The notes: a model not told the origin generated them from the letters alone. A stretch of DNA of 64,000 nt from Streptomyces sp. CB00316 (GCF_001905595.1 NZ_LIXI01000005.1:62001-126000); one strand, 5' to 3'. Positions 1 to 9,435 are shown, counted from the first letter of the stretch. Numbers and translations are program-made.

Positions 1-330
1 GATGCGCGCCACCCGCCTTCGCAGCGCACTGGGCAGTCGGACGATGCCGGACAGCACGCTGCTGGGCAGCAGCACCTCCGAGAACGCCAGGAAGAGCATC
101 GTGACGAGAATGCCGCAGAGAACCTGTACGGAGGTCATCGCGGGACGGTGGCTGCTCGGTCCCATGGCCGAGATGATCTGCATGGTCGCCAGGACGCCGA
201 CCGTTCCGGCGATGGCCGCCCGGATCTTGCCGATCCTGATACCGAGCAGTCGCCGGGCTCCCATGGAGAGCCCGACCAGCGTGAAGACGAACAGAACAGG
301 TATGAGAATCAGGAAAGCTGCGTGCTGCAT
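1..330 (-). CDS. AarF/UbiB (ABC1)-like kinase family protein, N-terminal part, cut by the window edge
   Basis: The reverse strand reads an open frame from an ATG at 330 to the window edge, 110 codons with no stop. A GGGAAGG ribosome site lies about 8 bases upstream of the ATG. The N-terminus has two or three hydrophobic segments and then a basic stretch (LPSALRRRVAR), which resembles the membrane-anchored N-terminus of Streptomyces AarF/ABC1 proteins as I recall them. The kinase domain itself would lie outside the window, so the family call rests on the N-terminal pattern alone and is moderate. The gene diverges from the LuxR-type gene on the plus strand across a 586 bp gap. Confidence 0.5.
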   Translation of the reverse strand, partial: MQHAAFLILIPVLFVFTLVGLSMGARRLLGIRIGKIRAAIAGTVGVLATMQIISAMGPSSHRPAMTSVQVLCGILVTMLFLAFSEVLLPSSVLSGIVRLPSALRRRVARI

Positions 331-916
331 CGGTGATGCCTTCCCGGACCGGAGTCCGCGTGCGGGTGCAGGTGCGTTTCCGTGGCCGTGTCCGACAGCG
401 GGTCGGGCCTGCCGGAGCGGCCGTGTACAGCCCTTCTGGGCTGTCGGCCATTCTCTGTTCCCCCGGCATGCGCGCTCCACCGAGGCACCCTGCAGGAAAC
501 TGCATAAACCTGGCGGAGAGGCTCGCGACAGCACCATGAACTGCGGGAAGCAACGGGAATGACGGGTCTCGGCCGGACCCGCGGTGTCGTGCGGCGGTGT
601 TCGGCGCCGGGCTGTGCCCGCGAACGCGTCGGCTCATGGAGCGGGGAAGCGGCCATGGAACGAACCGGCACCCACGGGGCGCATGCCGCCTTGTCCGGAC
701 TCACAGTCGCCCTTCCGGGAAGGGGGGAATCGCACCTGGGGCGGCTGGCCTGTTGTTCCCCTTACCCGGTCACAAGCTGACAGAAACTAGCTCCACCGTG
801 GCACCAAGCTGTCGAAAATGAACCACAGAACCGTCAACGGTGAGGCCCGCGACCTAGTTTGAGGTTCACGAAACGGGCTGAATCCAGCCTGTGTGGGGAA
901 CTGCCGAGAGGTTGAC
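331..916. other. 586 bp intergenic region between two divergent genes
   Basis: No convincing coding frame is present. The short open frames here lack typical ribosome sites and a recognisable product. The segment must hold the promoters of both flanking genes. A loose inverted repeat, AAACTAG at about 784-790 and CTAGTTT at about 854-860, sits close upstream of the LuxR-type gene and could be an operator. That is a pattern observation only. Confidence 0.4.
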
Positions 917-1870
917 GTGGCGGACGCTGGGATCGGTTTGGACGTGCGGTCGGAACTCCTTTATCGGAAGCTGCTCCTGAGGTCGGCATGGCGGACGGGG
1001 GATCTGGCCCAGAACCTGGGATGGCCGGCCGACCAGGTGCTGCGAGTGCTCGAAGACCTGCGGGTGGAGGGCCTGGCCAGCGTCTCTGGCGATGACGGCG
1101 CCCTCTTCCGTGCCGTCGAGCCGTGCATCGCCCTGCCGGCTCTGCTGGCCTTGCGGATGCGTGAGGGACGATCGCCGCAACCCTGTCCGGTGCAGATCGG
1201 CCGGTTCATCGCCCTGCGCGAGCAGATGGAACGGTTCGCGGATCCGACCGACGGAGGCGACGGCCGTCATGATGTTTCGGCCATGATCGAGCGCATGGTC
1301 GCCAAGGTAGAACGCGATGTGGTCCTCCTCGTCCCCGGGCACCGCGAGGGCGGCTACGAGTTCTCCCGGCCGGTCGCCGACATGGTGCTGCGGCGGGGTG
1401 CGCGACTGCGTTCGGTGTGGGCGGCCTCGGTGCTGCAGGCACCGGCCGCCATGGCTCATGCCCAGTGGCTGACGCAGGAGGGCGCGGCACTGCGTTCGGT
1501 CGGTGCGGTGCCGCCGCGTGCGGTGATCATGGACGGTGAGGTCGCCGTGGTCGTCGACGAGACCGAAGGCGCCCGCGTCGTGCGTTCCCCCGCGGAGCTG
1601 GAGAGGCTGTCCGCCCTGGCCCACCGGTTCTGGGACCGGGGGGCGACCGTGCGGCACACGGGCCGTCAGCCGGGGGCCACGACGCGCCGCCCGCGCTCGG
1701 AGGTCGTCCTGCGTCTGCTGTCCGAAGGTCTCACCGACGACGCGATAGCCCGCCGCCTGGGATGCAGCGTCCGAACGGTGCGCAACGACGTCGCCTCCGC
1801 CATGGTGGCCCTCGACGCCCGGAGCCGCTTCCAGGCAGGGGCCCGGGCCATGCAGGTCGGCCTGATCTGA
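917..1870 (+). CDS. LuxR-family transcriptional regulator with an additional N-terminal winged-helix domain
   Basis: The protein has 317 residues when started at GTG 917, chosen because GAGAGG lies about 6 bases upstream. A GTG at 893 would add 8 residues. Residues 16-55 resemble a TrmB/IclR-like winged helix (LAQNLGWPADQVLRVLEDL). The middle resembles the phospholipase-D-like effector region found in many Streptomyces TrmB-LuxR hybrids. The C-terminal 60 residues are a LuxR helix-turn-helix (LSEGLTDDAIARRLGCSVRT, then RNDV). No receiver or large ATPase domain is present, so it is an orphan regulator of unknown signal. It stands alone, convergent with pruA. Confidence 0.8.
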   Translation: MADAGIGLDVRSELLYRKLLLRSAWRTGDLAQNLGWPADQVLRVLEDLRVEGLASVSGDDGALFRAVEPCIALPALLALRMREGRSPQPCPVQIGRFIALREQMERFADPTDGGDGRHDVSAMIERMVAKVERDVVLLVPGHREGGYEFSRPVADMVLRRGARLRSVWAASVLQAPAAMAHAQWLTQEGAALRSVGAVPPRAVIMDGEVAVVVDETEGARVVRSPAELERLSALAHRFWDRGATVRHTGRQPGATTRRPRSEVVLRLLSEGLTDDAIARRLGCSVRTVRNDVASAMVALDARSRFQAGARAMQVGLI

Positions 1871-2054
1871 CAGCCCGCCCGCGCCCCGTTGAGGAAGCGT
1901 CGGGCCCGCACGTGCGGGAACTCACCGCACCTCGCACCGGCGTCCCCTCTCCGGCGGGCGGGGCACCATTTGCTCCTCGGTGTCGCGCGGCCCTCCCGAT
2001 CACCGCACCGTGATGCACGAGCGGAAGAGGAACCGCGCACCGCCGTAGATGGAA

Positions 2055-2094
2055 ACCGCCCCCCGGCCGGTAGGGGGACCGGCCGGGGGGCGGT
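2055..2094 (-). terminator. Strong hairpin 3' of pruA
   Basis: A perfect 16 bp stem (2055-2070 with 2079-2094, starting ACCGCCCCCCGG) has an 8-base loop. It lies 67 bases beyond the pruA stop and between convergent genes. There is no U tract, as is common for Streptomyces terminators. A second GC-rich hairpin lies nearer the stop, at about 2125-2153. Confidence 0.75.
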
Positions 2095-2161
2095 GCTCGA
2101 AGGGGTCCGTGCTGGGGGCCCCGGCCCGGGGCGTCGTGCTGCGGCGCCCCGGGGAAGGGCG

Positions 2162-3793
2162 TCAGCCCTGGTGGGGATAGGTGTACTCGGTCGGCGCGAC
2201 CAGGGTCTCCTTGATGGCCCGGGTGAGGGTCCAGCGCTGGAGGTTCTGCGGGGCGCCGGCCTTGTCGCAGGTGCCGGAGGACCGGCCGCCGCCGAAGGGC
2301 TGCTGGCCGACGACGGCGCCGGTCGACTTGTCGTTGATGTAGAAGTTGCCCGCGGCGTAGCGGAGCTTGTCCATCGTGTACGCGGCGGCCGCGCGGTCGC
2401 CCGCGATGACCGAGCCGGTCAGCGCGTAGTCGGAGACCGACTCCATCTGCTCCAGCATGGCGTCGTAGTTCTCGTCCTCGTAGACGTGGACCGCGAGGAT
2501 CGGGCCGAAGTACTCGGTCGTGAAGACCTCGTTCTCGGGGTCGGAGCACACGATGACGGTCGGGCGGACGAAGTAGCCCACCGAGTCGTCGTAGGTGCCG
2601 CCGGCGACGATCTCGCACGCCGGGTCGGACTTCGCGCGGTCGATCGCGGCCTTGTTCTTGGCGAACGAGCGCTCGTCGATGACGGCCCCGATGAAGTTGC
2701 TCAGGTCGGTGACGTCACCCATCGTGATGGAGTCGGTCTCGGCCGCGAACTCCTCCTTGAAACCGGAGTTCCAGATGGAGGCGGGGATGTACGCACGGGA
2801 GGACGCGGAGCACTTCTGGCCCTGGTACTCGAAGGAGCCACGGGTCAGCGCGGTCTTCAGCACGGCGCGGTCGGCGCTCGGGTGCGCGACGACGAAGTCC
2901 TTGCCGCCGGTCTCGCCGACGAGCCGCGGGTAGGTGCGGTAGTTGGCGATGTTGTTGCCGACCGTCTTCCACAGGTGCTGGAAGGTGGGGGTCGAACCGG
3001 TGAAGTGGATACCGGCCAGGTCGCGGTGGTTCAGCGCCACCTCGGAGACGGCCTTGCCGTCGCCGGTGACCAGGTTGATGACGCCCTTGGGCAGACCGGC
3101 CTCCTCCAGGAGCTGCATCAGCAGCACTGCGGCGTGGGTCTGGGTCGGCGACGGCTTCCACACCACGACGTTGCCCATGAGGGCGGGGGCGGTGGGGAGG
3201 TTGCCCGCGATGGCCGTGAAGTTGAACGGCGTGATCGCGTAGACGAAGCCCTCCAGCGGGCGGTGGTCCATGCGGTTCCACACGCCCGGGGAGTTGGCCG
3301 GGGGCTGCTCGGCGAGGATCTGGCGCGCGTAGTGCACGTTGAAGCGCCAGAAGTCGATGAGCTCGCAGGGGGTGTCGATCTCGGCCTGCTGGGCGGTCTT
3401 GGACTGGCCGAGCATGGTGGAGGCGGCCAGCGTCTCGCGCCAGGGGCCCGACAGCAGCTCGGCGGCGCGCAGGATGATCGCCGCGCGGTCGTCGAAGGAC
3501 ATCGCGCGCCAGGCCGGAGCGGCGGCGAGGGCCGCGTCGATGGCGTCCTGGGCGTCCTGCTCGGTGGCCCCGGCGAAGGTACCGATGACGGCCTGGTGGT
3601 TGTGCGGCTGCACGACGTTGACCCGCTCGCCGCCGCCCATCCGCTTCTCGCCGCCGATGGTCATCGGCAGGTCGATCGGATTGTCGGCGAGTTCCTTGAG
3701 CTTCACCTCCAGGCGGGCGCGCTCCGGGGAGCCCGGGGCGTAGGAGTGGACCGGCTCGTTGACCGGCGCGGGGACCTGGGTGACGGCGTCCAT
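2162..3793 (-). CDS. pruA: L-glutamate gamma-semialdehyde dehydrogenase (1-pyrroline-5-carboxylate dehydrogenase)
   Basis: The enzyme oxidises glutamate semialdehyde to glutamate with NAD+, the second step of proline breakdown. The start is ATG 3793, with AAAGGAG 10 bases upstream, giving 543 residues, the usual length for the family. The aldehyde dehydrogenase fold shows the catalytic Cys in GQKCSAS (about residue 327) and the general-base Glu in VGETGGKDF (about residue 293). A longer frame extends upstream into the proline dehydrogenase gene and is rejected because the ribosome site fixes the start. It lies 55 bases downstream of the proline dehydrogenase gene on the same strand, so the two steps are probably co-transcribed. 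A strong hairpin follows. Confidence 0.95.
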   Translation of the reverse strand: MDAVTQVPAPVNEPVHSYAPGSPERARLEVKLKELADNPIDLPMTIGGEKRMGGGERVNVVQPHNHQAVIGTFAGATEQDAQDAIDAALAAAPAWRAMSFDDRAAIILRAAELLSGPWRETLAASTMLGQSKTAQQAEIDTPCELIDFWRFNVHYARQILAEQPPANSPGVWNRMDHRPLEGFVYAITPFNFTAIAGNLPTAPALMGNVVVWKPSPTQTHAAVLLMQLLEEAGLPKGVINLVTGDGKAVSEVALNHRDLAGIHFTGSTPTFQHLWKTVGNNIANYRTYPRLVGETGGKDFVVAHPSADRAVLKTALTRGSFEYQGQKCSASSRAYIPASIWNSGFKEEFAAETDSITMGDVTDLSNFIGAVIDERSFAKNKAAIDRAKSDPACEIVAGGTYDDSVGYFVRPTVIVCSDPENEVFTTEYFGPILAVHVYEDENYDAMLEQMESVSDYALTGSVIAGDRAAAAYTMDKLRYAAGNFYINDKSTGAVVGQQPFGGGRSSGTCDKAGAPQNLQRWTLTRAIKETLVAPTEYTYPHQG

Positions 3794-3848
3794 GAGTGCC
3801 TTGTCTCCTTTGGTGTCGACGGGGGATGTGGGTCGGCCCGGGGCCGTC

Positions 3849-4775
3849 TCAGCCCTTGGTGAGGATCGAGCGGCCGAAGAACAGCAGGTTGGCCGGCTTC
3901 TCCGCGAGGCGGCGCATGAAGTATCCGTACCAGTCGGTGCCGTACGCCGTGTAGACGCGCATCCGGTGGCCCTCGGCCGCGAGCCGGATGTGCTCGTCGC
4001 TGCGGATGCCGTACAGCATCTGGAACTCGTACTCATCCAGTTTGCGCCCGGCCTGGCGGCCCAGCTCCTGGGCGATGGCGATGAGACGGGGGTCGTGGGA
4101 CCCGATCATCGGGTAACCCTCGCCCGCCATCAGGATCTTGGTGATGCGGACGTACGCCTTGTCGATCTCGGCCTTGTCCTGGTACGCGACGGAGGCGGGC
4201 TCCTTGTAGGCGCCCTTCACGATGCGGACGCGGCTGCCGACGGCGGCCAGGCGGCGGGCGTCGTCCTCGGTGCGGAAGAGGTAGGACTGGATGACGCAGC
4301 CGGTCTGCGGGAAGTCCTTCCGCAGCTCCTCGTGGATGGCGAACATCGAGTCGAGGGTGGTGTGGTCCTCGGCGTCCAGGGTGACCGTGGTGCCGATGGC
4401 GGCGGCGGCCTCGACGACCGGGCGGACATTGGCGAGGGCCAGCTCGTGGCCGTTCTCCAGCGCCTGGCCGAACATCGACAGCTTGACGGACATCTCGGCG
4501 CGCGGACCCAGGTCCAGGGCCTTCAGGCGCTCGATGAGCTCCAGGTAGGCGTCACGGGCGGCCTCGGCCTGCTCGGGGGTGGTGATGTCCTCGCCGACGA
4601 CGTCGAGCGTGACCTCCAGCCCCTTGTCCGCGGCGTCCTCGACGATCGGCACGACCTGGTCGACGGTCTCCCCGGCGATGAAGCGGTCGACGACCTGCTT
4701 GGTGCCGGGCGCGGCCGAGATGAACCGGCGCATCTTGTCGCTGCGGGATGCGGCGAGAATCACGGGACCCAGCAC
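3849..4775 (-). CDS. Proline dehydrogenase, monofunctional
   Basis: FAD-dependent oxidation of proline to pyrroline-5-carboxylate, feeding pruA directly downstream. The protein has 308 residues from GTG 4775, preceded by GGAGG 7 bases upstream. The C-terminal part carries the family signature (LYGIRSDEHIRLAAEG, then RVYTAYGTDWYGYFMRRLAE) that lines the flavin site. Unlike enteric PutA there is no fused dehydrogenase or DNA-binding domain. In such actinobacterial operons regulation usually falls to a separate protein, and the divergent PucR-type gene at 4988 is the obvious candidate. Confidence 0.93.
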   Translation of the reverse strand: MLGPVILAASRSDKMRRFISAAPGTKQVVDRFIAGETVDQVVPIVEDAADKGLEVTLDVVGEDITTPEQAEAARDAYLELIERLKALDLGPRAEMSVKLSMFGQALENGHELALANVRPVVEAAAAIGTTVTLDAEDHTTLDSMFAIHEELRKDFPQTGCVIQSYLFRTEDDARRLAAVGSRVRIVKGAYKEPASVAYQDKAEIDKAYVRITKILMAGEGYPMIGSHDPRLIAIAQELGRQAGRKLDEYEFQMLYGIRSDEHIRLAAEGHRMRVYTAYGTDWYGYFMRRLAEKPANLLFFGRSILTKG

Positions 4776-4821
4776 GGGGTACCTCCACGAATGTACGGAC
4801 GAGGGGCCGCAGAGGTGCGTA

Positions 4822-4848
4822 CATGAACGTAGCTGGACGAGCATGAAC
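4822..4848. promoter_or_regulatory. Direct repeat CATGAAC in the proline dehydrogenase/PucR divergent promoter
   Basis: CATGAAC occurs at 4822-4828 and again at 4842-4848, exactly 20 bp apart (two helical turns). The palindrome TACCGGTA follows at about 4850-4857. The repeats lie about 50-75 bases upstream of the proline dehydrogenase start. This is a plausible binding site for the divergent PucR-type regulator, inferred only from position and spacing. Confidence 0.4.
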
Positions 4849-4987
4849 ATACCGGTACGGCACGGATAACCACTGTGAAATCTAGGCACCGCTCCCGCCC
4901 CGTGCCATCGACACCTGTCACGCATCCGTGGCCGCCATCTCAGACATCTGTATGAAGAGAGACGGCGAAGGGTGCGAGGATGGCCGT

Positions 4988-6151
4988 GTGACAGGCGATT
5001 ACCAGGAACTGGTCGACGAGATCTCCGCCCTCCTCGGCGCCCCCGCCACCCTGGAGAACCGCGATTTCGGCCTGGTCGCCTTCGGGGCCCACGACAGTGA
5101 CGACGACACGGCGATGGACCCGGTCCGCACCCGCTCGATCCTGACCCGCCGCTCCACCCCCGCCGTCCGCGCCTGGTTCGAGGGGTTCGGCATCACCCGG
5201 GCGACCGGCCCGGTCCGGATCCCCGCCGCGCCCGAGGCCGGGGTCTTCCGGGACAGGATCTGCCTTCCGGTGCGCCATCGGGCTGTCGTCCTCGGTTACG
5301 TCTGGCTCCTCGACACCGACCCCGGGCCCACCGAGGAGCAGCTGGCCGCCGCGATGGAGGTCACCGCCCGGATCGGGGCACTGCTCTCGGACGAGGCCCG
5401 GGCGGGCGCGGACCTCTCCCGGGAGTTCGGCGCGGTGCTCACGGCCGGGCCCGGGCGGCAGCACGACACGGCGGTCGCGGCGCTGCGGGAGGCGCTGGGG
5501 CAGGACGCGGAGGGGCTGCACACGGTGGTGTGCGTGACGCCGTGGGGCGCCGACGACACCCCGTCGGTACGGGGCGTGGCCTCGACGTCCGCGCTGGCGA
5601 CGATCACCGGGGCGGGGGCCGGGCCGCGCGGCACCGGGGCCGTGTCGCTGGCCGCGCTGATCCGGCTGCGCTCGGCGGACCGGCTGGACCCGGCGACGGG
5701 CGCCGCGGAGCGCCTGCGTACGGGGGCGGGCCCCGGGGCCACCGGCGGGATCGGGGCGCCCCGGCGGGGCCTGGACGCCCTGCCGGACTCCTGGCGCGAG
5801 GCCACGGCGGCTGCCCGAGCGGCCCGCGCCGAGACCCGCTTCGGCCCGGTCGCCCGCTGGTCGGCGATCGGCCCGTACCGCCTGCTCACCGCCCTCCCCG
5901 GCACCGGCACGGACCCGGCCGACCCGGCAGTCGCCTCGCTGCTGACCCCGCTGCACAAGGAGCTGGCGCACACGGCCGAGGTGTTTCTGGACCGCGCGGG
6001 CCAGGCGAGCCGGACGGCGGCCGAGCTGGGCGTCCACCGCCAGACGCTCTACTACCGCCTCTCCCGGATCGAGCAGATCACCGGCCTCGACCTGAGCGAC
6101 GGCGAGGACCGGCTGCTGCTGCACATGGCGGTGAAGCGGGCGCGGCTGTAG
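4988..6151 (+). CDS. PucR-family transcriptional regulator, likely activator of proline catabolism
   Basis: The protein has 387 residues from GTG 4988, chosen for GAGGA about 7 bases upstream. In-frame codons reach back to 4928 without a better ribosome site. The last 55 residues are a PucR-type C-terminal helix-turn-helix ([20 protein letters not shown]). The N-terminal half is a GAF-like sensory region ([18 protein letters not shown]). The gene is divergent from the proline dehydrogenase-pruA operon. PucR-type activators next to proline catabolic genes (PutR) are known in actinobacteria, so control of this operon is a reasoned inference. The ligand is probably proline but is not shown by sequence. 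Confidence 0.82.
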   Translation: MTGDYQELVDEISALLGAPATLENRDFGLVAFGAHDSDDDTAMDPVRTRSILTRRSTPAVRAWFEGFGITRATGPVRIPAAPEAGVFRDRICLPVRHRAVVLGYVWLLDTDPGPTEEQLAAAMEVTARIGALLSDEARAGADLSREFGAVLTAGPGRQHDTAVAALREALGQDAEGLHTVVCVTPWGADDTPSVRGVASTSALATITGAGAGPRGTGAVSLAALIRLRSADRLDPATGAAERLRTGAGPGATGGIGAPRRGLDALPDSWREATAAARAARAETRFGPVARWSAIGPYRLLTALPGTGTDPADPAVASLLTPLHKELAHTAEVFLDRAGQASRTAAELGVHRQTLYYRLSRIEQITGLDLSDGEDRLLLHMAVKRARL

Positions 6152-6250
6152 CGGCCCTCGCCCCGTCGGGGTTTCCGGAGGCCGGACCGACGCCGTGGGG
6201 GCACAATCGAAGTGCCTCTCCGAAGGCCCGTACGGGAGAAGGGGTACCAC

Positions 6251-8038
6251 GTGGACCACCATCCGGGCCGGCCGGGCACCACACTCGGTGCCGTACTCGA
6301 CGGCCTGCCTGTCCCACGGTTCCTCCGGCGCGCCGTGGACGCGGCCGCGGCGATGAGCGGCACCCGCCGCCTGGAGTGGCTCAGCGCGGCGGGCGACCAC
6401 ATCGGTACGACGCTCGACCTGGACCGGACCGCCCAGGAACTGGCGGACTACGTCGTACCGAGACTGGCCGACGCGGCAGCGGTCGACCTGCTGGAATCCA
6501 TCCTGACCGGAGGCGAGGGGGAACGGAGCGGGTCGGCGCAGGCGCCTCTGACCCGGGCCATGGCCGTGGCACAGATCAGCCGGCTGCGGCACCTCGAACC
6601 GGACCCGGTGGGGGAGCTGACCACCGTCCACCCTGCCAAATTGGCCCATCAGTGCCTGACCACGCGCCGACCGATACTGGTGAGACGGATCGCACCGGAC
6701 CAGTACGAGTACATCGCGCCCACCTCGCACGCCGCCCTCACCATGCGCCGCGCGGGAGTGCACAGCTACCTGGTGCTGCCCCTGGTCTCACGTGGTGTCC
6801 TTCTGGGACTCGTCGACTTCCTCCGGTCCGGGGACAGGCCACCCTTCACGCACGCCGATGTGGCCCTGGCGTGCGAGCTGGCGGCGAAAGCCGCGGTGTT
6901 CGTGGACAACGCCCGCCTGTACGGCCGTGAGCGCACAGCCGTCGTCACGCTGCAACGCGCCCTGCTCCCCCGGGCCGCTCCCTCCACCCCGGGCCTCCAG
7001 GTCGTGTCGAGCTACCGGCCCGCCGTCGACCCCGGCGGCGTGGGCGGCGACTGGTTCGACGTGGTGGCCCTGCCGAGCGGACGCAGTGCCCTCGTCGTGG
7101 GGGACGTGATGGGCCATGGCCTGGCGGCCGCGGCGACCATGGGCCGGCTGCGCTCCGTCGCCCGTACGCTCCTGGGGCTGGACATCGCACCGGAACGCGT
7201 ACTGGCCCGGCTCGACCTCGCGGCCCGCGACCTGGAGGAGGACCAGGTCGCCACCTGCCTGTGCGCCGTCTACGACCACGCCGACCGGACGTACCGGCTG
7301 GCCAGCGCGGGTCACCTGCCGCCCTTGATGATCGACGCCGCCGGTCGTTCCGCCTTCCTGGACGTGCCCCCCGGTGCTCCCCTGGGCGCGGGGGTCATCC
7401 CCTACGATCAGGTGACGGCCCAGATGCCGGAGGGCAGCCGCATCGTGATGTACACCGACGGGCTGATCAAGAACCGGCACGAGGACATCGATGTGCTGCT
7501 GGAACGGCTGCGTGCGGCGGTCGAGGGCCCGCGGACCGCTCTGTCGGACAGCGGCGAGGCGGCGTGGACCGGGACCGACAGCTGCGGTGGCGCGCGATTC
7601 GACGACGCCGTCATGCTCATGGCGGAAACCCTGTCGCAGCCCGACGCGGAAGTGGTCGTCTGGTCCCTCCCCTCGGACGGGTCGGCCGCCGGAGCGGCGC
7701 GCCGTCTGGTCCGTGCCCAGCTGGAGCGCTGGTCACTCTCCGAACTGGTGGACGTCACCGAACTGGTCGTGAGCGAACTCGTCGGCAACGCCCTCCGCTA
7801 CGGCGGTGGACCGAGCGGGCTCCGTCTGCTGCGCCACGACCGGCTGTGCGTCGAGGTCTCGGACATCGGACCGGACCTGCCCCAGATCCAGCACGCCCCC
7901 CTCAGCGCCGAGGGCGGGCGCGGTCTCCAGCTGATCAACATGCTCTGCCGCCGGTGGGGTTCCTGCCGGACGCCCGAGGGCAAGGTCGTCTGGGCCGAGC
8001 AGGATCTGCCCGGCAGCAGTTCCCGAGGCGGCAGGTGA
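6251..8038 (+). CDS. GAF / PP2C (SpoIIE-type) serine phosphatase with C-terminal HATPase anti-sigma-like domain
   Basis: The protein has 595 residues from GTG 6251, with GAGAAGGGG 6 bases upstream. A GTG at 6212 would add 13 residues. Residues 50-210 are GAF-like. Residues 230-440 are a SpoIIE-type PP2C domain with metal-binding aspartates in GGDWFDV (about 266) and VGDVMGHG (about 285). The last 120 residues are an RsbW/SpoIIAB-like ATPase with its N box (SELVGNALRYGGG) and G box (GGRGLQLINMLCRRWG). Such proteins control partner-switching of alternative sigma factors by dephosphorylating anti-anti-sigma factors, and are abundant in Streptomyces. No partner gene is adjacent, so the target is unknown. 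Confidence 0.9.
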   Translation: MDHHPGRPGTTLGAVLDGLPVPRFLRRAVDAAAAMSGTRRLEWLSAAGDHIGTTLDLDRTAQELADYVVPRLADAAAVDLLESILTGGEGERSGSAQAPLTRAMAVAQISRLRHLEPDPVGELTTVHPAKLAHQCLTTRRPILVRRIAPDQYEYIAPTSHAALTMRRAGVHSYLVLPLVSRGVLLGLVDFLRSGDRPPFTHADVALACELAAKAAVFVDNARLYGRERTAVVTLQRALLPRAAPSTPGLQVVSSYRPAVDPGGVGGDWFDVVALPSGRSALVVGDVMGHGLAAAATMGRLRSVARTLLGLDIAPERVLARLDLAARDLEEDQVATCLCAVYDHADRTYRLASAGHLPPLMIDAAGRSAFLDVPPGAPLGAGVIPYDQVTAQMPEGSRIVMYTDGLIKNRHEDIDVLLERLRAAVEGPRTALSDSGEAAWTGTDSCGGARFDDAVMLMAETLSQPDAEVVVWSLPSDGSAAGAARRLVRAQLERWSLSELVDVTELVVSELVGNALRYGGGPSGLRLLRHDRLCVEVSDIGPDLPQIQHAPLSAEGGRGLQLINMLCRRWGSCRTPEGKVVWAEQDLPGSSSRGGR

Positions 8039-8128
8039 CCCGCTGACAGCAGGCAGGTCCCCGGCCGCCCGTCATCGACCCGCCCTTGCCCGCCGACCGC
8101 GACGACTGCCAGACGTGGGCGGGATCGG

Positions 8129-8638
8129 CTACTGCCGGGCCACCGCCCGGTCGCCGACCAAGGCGGCCAGCACCAGCGGCGCGTCGCCGTCGCTGTGACC
8201 AACGGTCAGCGCGGCCCAGCGGCCGTCCGGGAGGGCCGGGTCCCAGACGGTCAGGTCCCCGTACAGGTCCTCGGCGAACAGGGCCTGAAACAGCGGCTCG
8301 ACGAGGGCGCCCGCCTGCCACTCGCGCAACGGCCCGTGCAGGCGGATCGTGCGGTGCGGGCCCCAGCGGCGGTCCAACTCCTGCGCGAGGGCGGACAGAT
8401 GGGCATCGGCGGCTTCTTCGGCGTCGCTCCACTCGGGGGCGTACACGCCGGTCAGCGGGTCGCCCTCCCAGAGCGGCACGATGCGGAAGCCCGCGCCCTC
8501 GGTGGCGGTCCACTCGCCCGTCGCCGGGTCGCCCTGCGCGGTGGTGGGGCCGGCGGGCAGCACGGGGGTGGCGAGGAGCTGCTCAGCCTCGGCGACCGCC
8601 CGGAGCAGCTCGAAGGGTTCCCCCGCCCGGGCGGTCAC
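8129..8638 (-). CDS. Hypothetical protein, third gene of the toxin-immunity cassette
   Basis: The protein has 169 residues from GTG 8638, with only a weak ribosome site. It is acidic, with no signal peptide and no membrane segment. I do not recognise a family. It is rich in Trp and in charged turns (VPLWEGDPLTGVYAPEWSD) and looks like a small cytosolic globular protein. It follows the Imm52-like gene by 37 bases on the same strand, and that gene in turn follows the toxin gene. By position it may be a second immunity protein or an accessory factor. It could also be unrelated and merely co-transcribed. Confidence 0.6.
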   Translation of the reverse strand: MTARAGEPFELLRAVAEAEQLLATPVLPAGPTTAQGDPATGEWTATEGAGFRIVPLWEGDPLTGVYAPEWSDAEEAADAHLSALAQELDRRWGPHRTIRLHGPLREWQAGALVEPLFQALFAEDLYGDLTVWDPALPDGRWAALTVGHSDGDAPLVLAALVGDRAVARQ

Positions 8639-8675
8639 AGCACGGTCCGGGCGGTCGAAGGGGCGATTCCGCGGG

Positions 8676-9374
8676 TCACAGCACCGCCCGGTCCATCGGA
8701 CGGGGCAGCGGCGCCAGGGCCCCCGCCGCGCGCAGGCGCTCGTACGCGCGCACCACCGCCGCGCTGTCGCCGGCCGCCGCGATGCTCAACAGCTCGCCGC
8801 CGCCGGGAAGTTCCTGGCGGACCGCCTTTAGATCCTGCGGTACGAGGGCGGCGCGGGACGGGGAGAGATAGCCGGTCCGGCCCACGACCGGGTCGCCGAC
8901 CGAGAACCCGGCCTCGTCCTCCAGCGCGTCCAGCACGTCGTCGTCGCTCACATCCCCGAAGTCCGGCTCCCACACCCGGGCGAGGAGGCCGAGGATGTCC
9001 TCCTCGGGTACGGGGGCGTCGTCCGGGGCGTGCAGGACGATCGCGAGCGACTGGAGCAGGAACTCCGGCCGACCGCCCGCCAGTCCGCTGACCTCCGCCT
9101 CCCAGCCGGGCGTTCCCGTGCCGACCAGCCGCAGCCCGGTGCCGGTCAGATCCGACCAGTCGGCCGCGCGCTGGGCGGTGCGCACCGCGTCGAGCAGGGC
9201 GTCCCCCTCGGGGGTGAAGGCGGTGGCGGGTCCGTTCCCGTGGACCTGGCTCCAGGTATCCGCCACCTGCGGGACCAGGCCGGCGAGCCCGTCCAGGGTC
9301 TGCTGCCACCGGTCGGCCAGAGCGTCGGCGGACTCGGGCCTCGGCCCCCAGAAGCCCCGCACTACACGTCGCAT
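8676..9374 (-). CDS. Imm52-like immunity protein
   Basis: The protein has 232 residues from ATG 9374 with a strong GGAGGAGAGA ribosome site. It has no signal peptide or membrane segment, so it should act in the cytosol. The N-terminus (VVRGFWGPRPESADALADRW) resembles the Imm52 immunity family as I recall it. Imm52 is associated in polymorphic toxin surveys with Tox-REase-5 nucleases, and the C-terminus of the upstream gene looks like one. The gene starts 61 bases after the toxin stop codon. Expected role: bind and block the nuclease domain of the toxin made by its own or sibling cells. The family call is from memory and context, not a profile search. Confidence 0.65.
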   Translation of the reverse strand: MRRVVRGFWGPRPESADALADRWQQTLDGLAGLVPQVADTWSQVHGNGPATAFTPEGDALLDAVRTAQRAADWSDLTGTGLRLVGTGTPGWEAEVSGLAGGRPEFLLQSLAIVLHAPDDAPVPEEDILGLLARVWEPDFGDVSDDDVLDALEDEAGFSVGDPVVGRTGYLSPSRAALVPQDLKAVRQELPGGGELLSIAAAGDSAAVVRAYERLRAAGALAPLPRPMDRAVL

Positions 9375-9435
9375 GCTGATCTCTCTCCTCCGTCGCCGGA
9401 CCGCTCCGGGTCCCCCACGCGTGCAGGCTACTCGG

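Noticed and set aside
559..780. Overlapping 68-74 codon frames before the LuxR-type gene
   Set aside because: Three frames are open at once, with biased composition and no ribosome site or recognisable product.
1889..3862. 657-codon plus-strand open frame opposite pruA
   Set aside because: It is the antisense of a well-conserved enzyme gene; the product is repeats of G, V, D, L and R with no fold. Long antisense frames are expected at this GC content.
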